Positions 21,870 to 33,321 of a stretch of 64,000 nucleotides of DNA are shown here, in pieces; position 1 is the first letter of the stretch; every line of letters starts with the position of its first letter. This DNA comes from Hydractinia symbiolongicarpus. Lineage: Eukaryota > Cnidaria > Hydrozoa > Anthoathecata > Hydractiniidae. Position numbers and translations under genes: made by a program. The stretch is from the NCBI RefSeq assembly GCF_029227915.1, contig NC_079887.1, forward strand, positions 20,025,650 through 20,089,649, written 5' to 3'. The notes under the pieces are model-generated. The model searched no databases. It was given only the letters and a program-made list of their open reading frames with translations, and was not told the DNA's origin.

Positions 21870-23096
21870 CTAACAATAATCCCAATCCTGGTGCGTCTTT
21901 GGTCGGCATTCTAATGGGCATTTCTTTATGTACTCCCACGCACAAGGTCTTCCACGACACCCTACGTACTCAGTATTGTCTTCCCTTCTCGTAGGAAAAG
22001 GTATGGAACCAGGATGCCGGGTACAATCATATGAATCGTGCTGCATGAAAAATTGGTTAGTACTTGATATGTTACGCCATACCACGTTATTTAATAGTTC
22101 CCAATCACGCCCTGATTTATACAGCATAGCTGCTTTAAACAGGGCCGAGAAATATTGCTCAGCTTTAGGTCTGTCCATTGCTACTTTAAAACACCACAGT
22201 CCTGGGATTATACCTGTGGTCTGCTTTGGCGAGTCTCTAATGACGTGAACGAGTTTATTTGAAGTTAACCATTCTCTGACAGCGTCTTCTTCCCTTTTTA
22301 AAATCGCTTTATCTATATCCCGCGAACAAAATGTGTCAACAGTTGTGTCGGCTAAAGGTAATAATCGCCAAAACTTTCCTAAAATGTCAGTAAGATTTCC
22401 AAACTTTGTTATCGCATTGATATCGCAGAAGTAAACATTTCTAATGTTGCGATACGGCTCCAAGCTCTTTGTAATAAGCTTAGAATGTTTATCAAAATGT
22501 ATACGCATGGTCCAGTTGTGGTATAAGTCGCTAGCTAAAAACTCACGGATTAATTCTCCCAAAGCATTTGTATAATACAAGTTACTGCCATACAAGGAAT
22601 ATGAAATTACCTTCTGTCCACGAGGCATCTTTACAGCTGTGTTGCAAAGGTTACTATATTTCTTTTCAACAATATAACCAGCAGAGGCTACTTCTTTCAG
22701 TATACCAATTTTTTCTCTTTTCAGCATTTTCTCTAAATGTGCATAAATGTTCGGAAAAAGATCACTACCGAGGGTTGTTTTAAGCTCAAATTTCATTTTG
22801 TTGTGTTGTGTCTTGCCATCTACGAATCTGTCCGATAACAGATTTTTCACATCGTCATGTAAACCCGGACTTAATTCCTTTCGAACCTTTCTGACAACAT
22901 CATCTGTCCAATTGAAATTTTTTCCACTTTTGCGTAATTCGTATCTTAGCACTGTTGCCATGCTAATGGTACTACTTTCTAACTTCTTTACTCGATTATA
23001 CAAACCACAGATGGCAAGTGCTAACATAAGCAACATTGTATATGTTATTATACGCTCTGTTCTGTTCGTTACACCAACACGGCTAAAAGGAATCAA
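21870..23096 (-). CDS. Glycosyltransferase-like type II membrane protein, intronless
   Basis: 408 codons in one open frame, starting MIPFSRVGVTNRTERI. A transmembrane anchor lies at about residues 19-37 ('ITYTMLLMLALAICGLY') after a short basic cytoplasmic end, as in Golgi glycosyltransferases. A stem with charged helices follows, then a catalytic-looking region: 'KVISYSLYGSN', 'VYFCDINAITKF', and 'FCSRDIDKAILKREEDAVRE' with an Arg-Asp-x-Asp that could act as a DxD metal/sugar site, then 'HVIRDSP' and 'IIPGLWCFKV'. The C terminus has many Cys (DCTRHPG...CRGRPCAW...CPLECRP...DYC), suggesting disulphides. A minus-strand AATAAA lies 14 bp after the stop. It looks functional. Donor and acceptor sugars cannot be inferred. 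The family assignment rests on remembered motif similarity. Confidence 0.65.
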   Translation of the reverse strand: MIPFSRVGVTNRTERIITYTMLLMLALAICGLYNRVKKLESSTISMATVLRYELRKSGKNFNWTDDVVRKVRKELSPGLHDDVKNLLSDRFVDGKTQHNKMKFELKTTLGSDLFPNIYAHLEKMLKREKIGILKEVASAGYIVEKKYSNLCNTAVKMPRGQKVISYSLYGSNLYYTNALGELIREFLASDLYHNWTMRIHFDKHSKLITKSLEPYRNIRNVYFCDINAITKFGNLTDILGKFWRLLPLADTTVDTFCSRDIDKAILKREEDAVREWLTSNKLVHVIRDSPKQTTGIIPGLWCFKVAMDRPKAEQYFSALFKAAMLYKSGRDWELLNNVVWRNISSTNQFFMQHDSYDCTRHPGSIPFPTRREDNTEYVGCRGRPCAWEYIKKCPLECRPKTHQDWDYC

Positions 23097-23385
23097 TAAT
23101 GAAGTCGTAGAATGTAAGACAAAGGATTAATCAGAAAAAGGTGACGGAATTCCTACAAAGTAAACAAAATTTAAGCAAAAAAATTAAAGCCGACAAATTA
23201 TTTGGGCCAATGTGAATATCTTAAAAATTTGTTTCTGAGTGGGGTTTATTATACAGTGCACTTAGTAATTTCATACGTTAAAACAAAATGTTGTAATGAA
23301 TATGCACAGTCATCGCAGCCTGCAGAAAGACGTTCGGCTTTATGATGTTTGTGCTTACATGCATTAGATTTAATTGTGTTTCTAT

Positions 23386-24460
23386 GTGCGTTCTTGTATG
23401 CACTCAAGGTGTTAACGTATTGTGTGCGTTCTTGTATGCACTCAAAATGTTAACATATTGTGTGCGTTCTTGTATGCACTCAAAGTGTTAACATATTGTG
23501 TGCGTTCTTGTATGCACTCAAAGTGTTAACGTATTGTGTGCGTTCTTGTATGCACTCAAAGTGTTAACGTATTGTGTGCGTTCTTGTATGCACTCAAAGT
23601 GTTAACATATTGTGTGCGTTCTTGTATGCACTCAAAATGTTAACATATTGTGTGCGTTCTTGTATGCACTCAAAGTGTTAACGTATTGTGTGCGTTCTTG
23701 TATGCACTCAAAGTGTTAACATATTGTGTGCGTTCTTGTTTGCACTCAAAGTGTTAACGTATTGTGTGCGTTCTTGTATGCACTCAAAATGTTAACATAT
23801 TGTGTGCGTTCTTGTATGCACTCAAAATGTTAACGTATTGTGTGCGTTCTTGTATGCACTCAAAATGTTAACATATTGTGTGCGTTCTTGTATGCACTCA
23901 AAGTGTTAACATATTGTGTGCGTTCTTGTTTGCACTCAAAGTGTTAACATATTGTGTGCGTTCTTGTATGCACTCAAAGTGTTAACATATTGTGTGCGTT
24001 CTTGTATGCACTCAAAGTGTTAACGTATTGTGTGCGTTCTTGTATGCACTCAAAGTGTTAACATATTGTGTGCGTTCTTGTATGCACTCAAAATGTTAAC
24101 ATATTGTGTGCGTTCTTGTATGCACTCAACATGTTAACATATTGTGTGCGTTCTTGTATGCACTCAACATGTTAACATATTGTGTGCGTTCTTGTATGCA
24201 CTCAAAATGTTAACGTATTGTGTGCGTTCTTGTATGCACTCAAAGTGTTAACATATTGTGTGCGTTCTTGTATGCACTCAAATTGTTAACATATTGTGTG
24301 CGTTCTTGTATGCACTCAAAGTGTTAACATATTGTGTGCGTTCTTGTTTGCACTCAAAGTGTTAACGTGTTGTGTGCGTTCTTATATGCACTTAATGTAT
24401 TACCGTATTGTGTGCGTTTTTGTATGCACTAAAAGCGTTCATGTATTGTGTATTTATGTA
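23386..24460 (+). repeat. 38-bp minisatellite, about 28 copies
   Basis: A tandem array of a 38-bp unit containing GTGTGCGTTCTTGTATGCAC followed by TCAAARTGTTAACRTATT. Copies are nearly identical; the main variation is G/A at two fixed positions (acAtatt/acGtatt and aaaAtgtt/aaaGtgtt) plus occasional 'TTTGCAC'. Units at the right end (24,361-24,460) are more diverged, as is usual at array edges. The unit length is not a multiple of 3 and one frame contains TAA, so no long repeat protein is encoded. Confidence 0.95.
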
Positions 24461-25045
24461 TTCTCTCAATGTGATGATGCAACTTGTAATAAAATTAAAC
24501 GTGAAATATTATTAGAACAATTTTAAAGTTTTGTCGTGCCAAATTGAACTCACAAACTCTTCATCTAGTTCATCCCGTCGCACAATTCCAATATCTTGGA
24601 AGACTCTTTTAAAAGCGCCTATCCCATTCCTCCTCCCCTAGTTTCGCTGATACACGACATACGAAGATGCACCACCTGAAACGATGGACCCCGATAAACA
24701 AGAAGTGGAAGTGAAAAATTAAAAGATATTGGTTAAACTGAAATGTTGATATTTCTTTGAATTTTTAAAGGGTAAGTTAACCCGGATTAAAGTTATTAGT
24801 TATCGCTTTAAAATGATAGAGTTAATTCATATTTTTATATGTTGTATATGTAGACCTCTTCTGTCTCCTTTTTATTTTACGTTTGATAAACACATCTAAT
24901 ATGACCGAATCATCGTTATTTCTTTCGTTTCACAATGTGTCAAGACGTTATCGCTATCTTTTTTTAAAAAAAGGATAAAAGAGAAACTTGAAAAAAGCAT
25001 AGATGTTTAGTTAACATAACGACATAAAATTGAATGAAATTGTTG
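24461..25045. other. Intergenic DNA between the minisatellite and the TTAA element
   Basis: AT-rich, with no ORF or repeat that I can recognise. Confidence 0.5.
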
Positions 25046-25704
25046 TTAAAGGTAGTGTCTGCTACAAAATAAAAACTTTTATATTAACTGATATAGATAT
25101 ACAAATAAAGAAATCACATACCTTTTTTTATTAATCTCTGGAAATACATATAGGCCGTGGGCTATGTTCAATAAAAAGCTCTCTAAAATAATTTTCGTTG
25201 CCCATATTTGGTGACCAATATTTTTTTGGTTAAATCAGAGTTGGGTTGTACTGATTTATATTATCCATGTTACCAATTTCGATACCCCGCAGTTTTCGTG
25301 TAATTAAGGGTTTAAAAATGTGTTATCGTGTGATATAGTGCATTATCGATTTTACGCGTTTCTAACTAATAATAACATTACAGCAAAGCCAAAACTTTTC
25401 TTTTTTAAAAAGTACGTACAACTAACTTACTTAATGCAAAAATATTTTCAAAAACTGCATTTAACATGCGATTATTCCTTTATCGTGTGATATTGTTATG
25501 TATCGATACTCGATAACACGAAAAAGCAACATTTTGGCTGTAAATGGACAAAATTTTGTCGCCATTAGTTATTATATTCTGGCCTAAGCCTTTTATGATT
25601 GTTAGAAAGTATAATATTAAGAATTTTAAGTCTCAGAAGAACATAGCGAAGATCTTAATGCTACCCGATAAAATAAAATAAAATGAAAACGCTGCTTTCA
25701 TATA

Positions 25705-25964
25705 TTAAAAAACGTTAAAATCTATGTCCTCATCGCTCTCTGAGTTGTTATCAGATGATTCGGTGCTAGTACCATCAGCTTCAAGAGGCTTTGCGTTTTC
25801 ACAGTTTTCACATAAACATAAACTGGAGCACTCAAGACCGTTTTTCTGCAACCACAAGCATTGTTGGTGCATGATTTTTTGCATTTGCACGTTGTTGTTT
25901 GAAGTAATGCTTGTGTTGCAGGTTTTTGATCGCGCCATCTGATTACAAGCGAGCTGTTATTCAA
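25705..25964 (-). pseudogene. CXC (tesmin/CRC-like) cysteine-rich domain fragment
   Basis: A single CXC-type module split by one frameshift: 'CKCKKSCTNNACGCRK' in one frame and 'NGLECSSLCLCENCEN' in the next, followed by an acidic Ser-rich tail ending 'SDEDIDFNVF' at 25,705. CXC modules bind zinc and DNA, and occur both in tesmin/LIN54 proteins and at the C termini of some transposon proteins. Minus-strand ORFs upstream (26,067-26,255 with 'ECIICEKN', and 26,276-26,500) may be earlier exons of the same gene. Confidence 0.6.
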
Positions 25965-26066
25965 CGTCCAGCCATGGTCGGTTATGCTAATATCTGGAAT
26001 GAACTGAACAGTGCGTCGTTTCCAGATAAAAGATAGGTATATAGCTCTTAAAAGATGGTCATTCGA

Positions 26067-26500
26067 TCATTCGAGTAATGTGCTATAAATAAATATTCTT
26101 ACTTTTTCAGTTTTATAAATGATATTCTTTTCACAAATAATACACTCCGAGGCTAGAACATGCTTCGATCTTTCAGAAATTTTCGTAGGCTGAGAAATTC
26201 TGCAACGTTTTCTTGCAGGAGGTACAATATCATCTTTTGTTTTTTTTGACTGCATAATTCTATGGAGAAATCGAATTACAGAAAAAATACATATAAAATA
26301 TAGCTATACACAATTAAACTAACTCTGCAGCTGAAATCTTTAACATCACATACCTTAGAAATTTCAAGTTCCTTTTGTTTTTTATCTTTCGTTCGTTTTA
26401 ATTTATTGATGTTGGTAAACAACTGATAACATTTTCTGTTTGCACACTCTACGCTATTTAATTTAATCCACTCTTTCCTAAATTCTATAATTCTACGCAA
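26067..26500 (-). pseudogene. Possible upstream exons of the CXC-domain gene
   Basis: Two short minus-strand frames. 26,500-26,276 is Lys-rich with 'ECANRKCYQLF'. 26,255-26,067 has a Cys pair in 'LASECIICEKNIIYKTEKV' after a basic segment 'PPARKRCRIS'. Both look like protein-coding remnants rather than noise because of the Cys spacing, and both point towards the CXC module. No family is assigned. Confidence 0.3.
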
Positions 26501-27591
26501 TCCTGCACTACTACAACATACGAGGGTTTAGTTTACTACACCATCCGAATGAATAAAACAAAAGCTTTCGTTTTCCATTTCTCTTTCGCGCTCATTCAAG
26601 TTTGTTTACTTTGTAAATCGCGTGGTCAGCATTTTTTTTCAAAATGATATTTTACAAACTGAAAATCGCAGTGGGCATAATAGATTTTCGGTCATTCCAT
26701 ATTGTAGCAGGTGGTTCTTAGATCAAAACAAACTGCTAAATAGGGCGGAGAAAGACGTGGCAGATCGTCGAAAAATTTGTCATTATAATTGTATTTTTTG
26801 GAAAAATGCGCGTGTACAGAGTCATTTTTTCTCATATAGAACATTGTTTCTATGAACTTTTGGAAGAAAATATCGGTCACCAAATTTGGACAACGAAACT
26901 GAACGATATTGTTGCATAGCCCACGGCCTAATATAAACAAAACTTTTTTACTTGGCCATGTCGAAGCACAGCTAGAGACGTTCTGAATAACATGCGCGAA
27001 AAAAGGCCTGGTAAAAATAATTATTATGCGTAATTATGCATTTGACGTCAGTAGTTGGTTGATTTGAAAGACCGAACATGCGAAAACGCGACAAACGCGA
27101 CAAGCCCCCCTGAAAATAAAAACTTTTCCTTTTTCTTTTTTTCTTTCAGGCGGGAGAAGGTATAGAAATATTCTTCAAATCATTTATAGGTCCTTAAAAC
27201 TAGGCGGTTTTAATTCTAAATAATGGCGCAATAATAACTATCGAATAAACCGAACGTTATAGGGTTTCAGTATGAGCCCCAGAGAGCGCCTGGCGCAAAT
27301 GAAATGCCCGAATTTAATGACTCATCTGACGAGGATGAAGAAAGTGAGAAACCTTCAAGAAGTACCTTGAATAAGTACAAGGTGGTGCTTATGTAAAAAC
27401 TGCGCGGTTATGCATTTGTCGTCATGAAATTGACGAGATAAAGTACGCCCATCTGAACGGGAAGAACAGTTACCTACATCTCGTTTCCAGCCTACTTTTT
27501 TGTCTCTAAGGAGGGGGCGGCAGAGACACTGGAAACGCATGACTAGTATAATTGTTTTTATAATAATCGACGTTCCTATATTTTATTATAG

Positions 27592-28106
27592 ACAAACATT
27601 TCGTACTTGACCATCCTGACTTTGAACCAGTCGTGCTATTGAAAAATAACCTTTGGACGGTGTTAGTGGGCTTGCACGATAGAGAAAGTCGTGGTTTATC
27701 AAGCAGGAATAATGTTTCCAACAGGTATTAATATTACAACATGTATTTATGCGATGGCCGTAACTGGAGTAGATGACTGTTTGATTTTATGTTTAGATCT
27801 TATAGGTACGCTGCTTATCGGCAGTTTTGTTGGTTTATCCACACCAGATTAGGAAGAAGTGCACGTCGAGTGATCCCAGCTTGTGTAGTAACGAGGATTC
27901 GGCAAGAATACCCGAGCCCTGATGGAAAGTACGTGGATTTTTGTGAAGAGACAGGAGTCTCGAAGGTAGACTTTTCTTGGAGTGGAGACAATAAAATTTT
28001 GTTCTTAAATATAAGAGTTAAGTGTACATATATAAAAGAGAAGACCGACTATATAAAATATTTGTTGCTCAGAATTAATATCTTATTGTGGCCTTTTATG
28101 TTCTAA
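27592..28106 (+). pseudogene. P2X7 ballast-domain-like protein, two exons
   Basis: Exon a is 27,592-27,724 (acceptor TTATAG|, donor ACAG|GTATTA). Exon b starts at 27,797 (acceptor GTTTAG|). Splicing joins '...NVSN' to 'RSYRYAAYRQFCWFIH', then 'RLGRSARRVIPACVVTRIRQ' and 'YPSPDGKYVDF'. This block resembles the cysteine-rich cytoplasmic ballast domain of vertebrate P2X7, which also occurs as stand-alone proteins in cnidarians and other animals. An acidic stretch upstream (27,297-27,365) may be an earlier exon. The zinc-ligand cysteines expected N-terminal to exon a are not seen, so the gene is incomplete. It lies inside the TTAA transposon. Confidence 0.6.
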
Positions 28107-28312
28107 AAAAAACGTTTGCATTCTGTTTTCGTACTAACTATTTACAACTTTATAGTCTTGTATTTTATCGAATTTGATATAATTTCTTCTCTATCTGGTC
28201 GTGCGACAGGAGCAATTTTCTTGTCGTATTGACGTTTTTTTCTCTTCGATGCGCTGGCTTTACTTCCAGATGATGCACCCAAAATTATTTTTTGAATTAT
28301 GTAAAATAGATA

Positions 28313-28790
28313 TCATATTTCTTTTTCCTCTTTAACTGGTTTAGCCACAAATCGTTTGGTTGGTTTAGAGTACGCAATTTGAAACAGCGGTGTTGCTGTA
28401 CCTTCATCATCCACCTGATATTTCTGTGAACGAAACATAAAATTTAACACTCTATTAACATATCTTGTAGGGAAGATTTAAGTATTTTTTTTACCTGTTT
28501 CCTTCTACAATTATTATTATGGTCGAGGATTGCTAATTGTGTTCCAGCAATCATTTTTTCCATTCCGAAGAACGAACTTTTTGGAAGATATCTAATCTTC
28601 AAGGAATGAAAAACTTCGAGCATGGTCGTGTGAATTTGTTCGTTCATTTGCTCTAGATCTTTGACGAGTGTTTTTTTGCGTAACAATATGGATCAATGCA
28701 TTGTGCGCAGGGGATCCCATTTGAAACCATTCTTTTTGCCGCTTATCCTCGTCCGTTAACTTCTCGTGTTCGCATTCGTAGATGTTTGGT
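28313..28790 (-). pseudogene. Transposase-like C-terminal fragment in the TTAA element
   Basis: Minus-strand reading from about 28,790: 'YECEHEKLTDEDKRQKEWF', 'GSPAHNALIHIVT', then after a frameshift 'KTLVKDLEQMNEQIHTTMLE', 'VFHSLKIRYLPKSSFFGM' and 'MIAGTQLAILDHNNNCRRK'. A donor at 28,494 joins to an exon from 28,423 ending 'PLFQIAYSKPTKRFVAKPV', with a TGA stop at 28,313-28,315. The 'TxxLExFHS' pattern is seen at the end of transposase-like proteins common in cnidarian genomes. The DDE core itself is not visible. A further basic open stretch lies at about 28,150-28,300. Confidence 0.5.
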
Positions 28791-29394
28791 CTATGCTTAA
28801 GTGTGTGTTCATACTAGCATAATCTTCAACGTTTCGCATTGTATAAAACGGCATTCAAAAATGTTTAAGAAAAAATAAAAATAAAATTCTTGCTTGTTTA
28901 TGTATGACATTACATACATACTTTGACAGAAAAATTTACTTTTTTCCGTTAAATAAATTTAAGGAATTCATGTTATTAATTTGTGATTTCTATTTTTGCA
29001 GTCTGTCAATAGCCTTTCACGATCCAAAAATACTTATCGCAGACGATGCATTTTTATTCGAAAGCGTCTGGCTCGTAGCCGGGGGTTAATTTTTAAATCT
29101 TGGGCATTACAAATTAAATTTGTTCTTCATACATTCCCCATGTTTTCAGTCCCGATTTTGAACCTGGACACTGACGTAGGCGGGGACATATTAGATAAGC
29201 ATCGCATTCATGCGCGGTCGTGTTTACAATATGGCGAACTAATGTAGCTACACGAGGAGGAAACTCTTAAATTTAAAAGAACAGCATTACACTGGTACTT
29301 TGTATTTATTAAATTTTAACCTGAAATTCGTTAATAATAACATGTTTTCTTTATGTAAACTAACTTTAAGTTTTGTAGCAGACACTACCTTTAA

Positions 29395-32300
29395 AGAGAG
29401 CTGCCATTATTGAAACTTCGACGATTCAGTTAACTCGTTTCAACCCCTATAAAACAGTGTGCTAAGCCGAGCGTGTAAAACATTTTGTGAATTGAATAGA
29501 AATTGATTTTTATCATGATTTTTTTTCAAATTAGATATGTTTCAATAGTTGTGGAAAATCAGGGAGTAAGACAGGGAGTAAGGTTTTTTCATATTTCTAT
29601 ATTTTTGATATCAGAGTAAAAAAATATACTTCCAAGGACTTTGATATAAGCAAATGCACTTTTATTACTTCCATCAATTGAGGTAAATAAGTCATTAATC
29701 AAATTTGAATAGCTAAAAATAGGATTTTTTCTTCTTTTTTTAGCATAGCCATTAAAATTAGCGACGATGAGGACCATGGAGAGGATATCAACACTCCCGG
29801 AGGAGGAATAGCTCAATTCGATGCTTGTAAAAGGGCATCAATTCTTAATATTTTTTTGTACGTTCCTGAGGATTTGGAAGTACAATACAATACCAGCCTC
29901 AACAAGGTGCCTATCACCAGCTGCCTGTCTGATTACGGAGCTTATCTTAATACAAGAACTTCCTTAAGTATTTTATAGTAGAATTTGACACTGATGGTAA
30001 AATTGCTTCTAGCAAATAAGTACATCCTGGCTTTTGCTCGGCTTGGGTTCGTTCTGTTCGGTGTTGGGTGACTTTTAAGGGCGGGTCTGGTGGAATTAGG
30101 GCGGGTCTGGTGGAATTAGGGCGGGTCTTCTGGAATTAGGTAGGTTTTACTGGTTTTAGGTCGGTTTGGCTGGGTTTATGTGGGTTGTCCTTTTAGTAAT
30201 AACAGAATTTAAAACAAAAATGGTAGCCTGGGTAAGATATTACCCTATCACTAGCATTAAACATTTTGTTGGAAATCTTCTTACCGTTTAATGCTTGTCA
30301 CGGAAACTTTTCTGAGCGGCATATTTTTAACCTAAGTAAAGAACAATATAAAACAATATGTAATACAGGGTGAAGAAAAATGCCATCGTTTAATACGCTT
30401 GCATACAACAACTGTGCATTGGAATTTACAGAATACTAGGAATTTTTTTAACAAGAACACGGGTTTTACTTTGATTTATTTTTTTTTTACTTCCATTTTA
30501 ATTTATTTTAATTTGCTTTTTGTATTTTTACTTAATTTCACTTTTAAAATAAATGCAACTTTTATTTTTATTTAATTTGGAATTTAATTTTAATTTAAAA
30601 TCGTTTTACTCTGGCTTTCATAGTATCCTATAATGCATGTCGTCGTAATATGAGCGTCAGAGAAATAATTTTGTGATGTGATAAAAAATCAGCCCTGTAG
30701 TGCAGTTTGCGACACGTGCACACGGATAAGATAGTTTAAAGGAGAGGCTTCAACCACGTTAAAATAAATAAATTAGTTATTTTGGCTTGATTGTTTTGAT
30801 CATTCAGTCCAGCATTTCGACGCCAGGTTCCATAACTAGTCTTATATAAACCCATAGGCCAAATAGGTCTCACAAATGACTATAAACAAATGAAAGCAAA
30901 CCTTTTGCGCCCTATTTACTACAGTTTGGATTTAACCCTATTTGGTATGGGGGGCATAAAGTACCCGCGACATTTTCAAAGTCTAACAAGAAGCCCTGCG
31001 GCTTAAAGATTTCCGCCATTAGCATTAATCTGAAAAAAGATATATAATCGTCGTCACGATTTTATAGCTATAATACATTATCTTTCACCAAAAATATCCA
31101 GCCTCAACAATTCCTCTTTAAATTAGAATTCATTGATAATTAATTAGTTCTGCTGAATATAGCTTTAGTCTACGTGCTTACAAAATTGTAGTACGGAAGG
31201 AAATGACGTATATATAACATCAAAAATGGAGCATTGTAAGACGATCTTCATTATGCTACACTGCACAAGCTGTAGCTTTCGATTATAAACTTTAAAATAA
31301 AGTAATGTTCATTGGATAATAAAACAATTTGTTGCGCTGTTAGGATTATTATTGGCTTAAAACTCATTTTAGCCTCGTTCTCAGAAAAAAATCTGTCAAA
31401 ACGAGGATTTAAGCTTTAGCCTGGATAAGTTTTAGGCGTCCAGGCTCTGGGCTGTCTCTATCTATCTATCTATCTATCTATCTTCCCAGGCGATATTAAA
31501 GATTCCGCCTTCGTCGGAGGAAATCAATAACTTTTTAAATACTGGATGAAATTACTTAGATTTTTGTGACTTTTCCTAACTTTTATTGGACTTTCGAAAA
31601 ATAAAAAAAAAATATTTCCAAAAATTGTCCTGTCAATGCCACTTTGTCCTGTTTGACAGTTGGTCATATCAACTTTTTTACTGCAGTGCTAAAAATAAAT
31701 GCTTTCCAAACTAACCAGTTGTATGAATGTGTACGTGATTAGATTATGTACGTGACAGTGACAAAAAGTCATCATACAATGTTGACATGCATTCTGTATA
31801 ATTTGCAGACCAAAATATTGGCAATTTACAGACCGGAATACTTGTAATTTCCTATTTCTCTATTTTTATTGTCATATGATGACGTCATAGGTTGTTTTCT
31901 CCCATGTCAATCCAAATTCTCTTTATTGAGTAGCTACTGACATAAGTGCCAATAGATCTTACCAAGTTTTATTCCATGACAGCTACTTACACTAAGGTTC
32001 TCAAATATAGATTTTTCAAAGAAAATACTTCGATTTCCATTTTCTCCTTAGAGAAACCCTTTGTCTTTATCCAACCTGTTCATGTTTCTAATAAAATCTT
32101 ACATTCTCATAGTACTTTTTTATTGAATAGTACTGTAAATAGTTTTAAAAAAGATAGAAAAACAAGAATTTCAAAGAAAGACATACTTGCATACTTTCAA
32201 GGGCCCAATACTTACAAGGGCCACAAAAGTCCATACCAAATAGGGCTAGAACATTAACTGTTGCTATGTATTACTTATAATAATAAAGTAACTTAGCAAC

Positions 32301-33321
32301 CTTGTACATTTTACTACTGTTGCTTGTACAAAATACGCCGGGGTTGAGTTTGGTGTTTGGCTGCATGTGTTTGGTTATTACTACGAGTTAGCACAGCCGA
32401 GTATATACCCAACATAGTTCTTTGAACACTTAGACAGTAGCAGTAATATCATGGCCAACTCAATTTTTTGTGAAAAATTTGTAACCACATTTTTTTAAAC
32501 ATAAATTAGTCATTAATTCAGGCTTCCTCTTGAAAAGTATCGTTGGCGCGTTAGCTTTGGTTTAAAACTTATCAAATGGTACAATATCAGTTAAAACACA
32601 TATTGGAAATTCAGAAACACCTTTTAAAAAAGAGATGTGAAAAACATCACAAATCACTTCAGCATTGACAAACAAACAAGATGAAAAAAACCCATCAGAA
32701 ATAAGCACTTCAAACCTTTGGAGTGCATTACCAAATGTAGACAAACACACTCTAATGAATGAACTTTTAATAAACTGACGTCAGCTCTGTGACACAATTA
32801 ATATATAAGATTTCTCTATTATCTGTTAACGTTTACATCTCAACTTGTTGTACTAAAAATATATGCAAAGCAAAGATGATACTTTCAAAGTTAGAATAAA
32901 ATCTTTAATATTTATACTGAGGTACTCACCACTGAAACTTATTCTTGTGTACAATTTTATCGAAACAACAAAACTATTCCCAATGTTTAATATGTTTTAT
33001 AGAGGAATCACAATTTGCACAAATATCGATACAATGGATTTTTTGTAAACAATCAATAGAGTTATTAAAATTAATTGATGCAATAGAAAAGTTTTCTTTG
33101 AAGTAACCGAAAAATGCATGTCTAATATGTTAAATTTTCTGCGCGCGTAACGTCAATAACAGTACTTTAACGTCAATATCCTATATTAAATTAATAAAGC
33201 CGTTACAGTGCACTTAAAACTTGGAGGCCAAATAACTTGGAAACGAGGTGGTGACGTCAATGATGTTTCACCGCGTGGTTAAATAGGGACCACCTAGGAC
33301 CAATTTGGGTAATTTTCCCAA
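29395..33321. other. Long intergenic stretch with repeat debris
   Basis: No supported gene. A short open frame at about 29,750-29,979 ('SDDEDHGEDINTPGGG', ending 'LSIL') may be an exon remnant. A tandem of about 20 bp (GGGCGGGTCTGGTGGAATTA, three copies plus diverged ones) lies at 30,078-30,185. Poly-A/T-rich repeat sequence at 30,475-30,740 resembles 46,560-46,810. A (TATC)n microsatellite sits at about 31,456-31,483. A minus-strand frame at 32,562-32,750 looks protein-like but is unassigned. Confidence 0.5.
31456..31483 (+). repeat. (TATC)n microsatellite
   Basis: About seven perfect tetranucleotide units. Confidence 0.9.

Larger units (their letters stand above)
25050..29390. mobile_element. 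TTAA-flanked DNA transposon (Kolobok-like), 4.3 kb, degraded
   Basis: Perfect 20-bp terminal inverted repeats AGGTAGTGTCTGCTACAAAA (25,050-25,069 and 29,371-29,390), each flanked by TTAA (25,046-25,049 and 29,391-29,394). TTAA target duplications occur in Kolobok and piggyBac; the AGG start suits Kolobok better. Contents: a minus-strand CXC-domain fragment (25,705-25,964), plus-strand exons of a P2X7-ballast-like protein (27,592-28,106) and a minus-strand transposase-like C-terminal fragment (28,313-28,790). A subterminal inverted pair (about 25,152-25,230 with 26,860-26,935, sharing TAGGCCGTGGGCTATG) suggests a second element or an internal duplication. All ORFs are broken or incomplete. Confidence 0.7.

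Noticed and set aside
23386-24460. Tandem direct repeats resembling a CRISPR array
   Set aside because: Repeats are contiguous with no unique spacers, and the context is eukaryotic; it is a minisatellite.
24296-24526. 76-codon ORF overlapping the minisatellite end
   Set aside because: It arises from repeat units read in one phase; the 38-bp period moves the frame and the upstream units contain stops.
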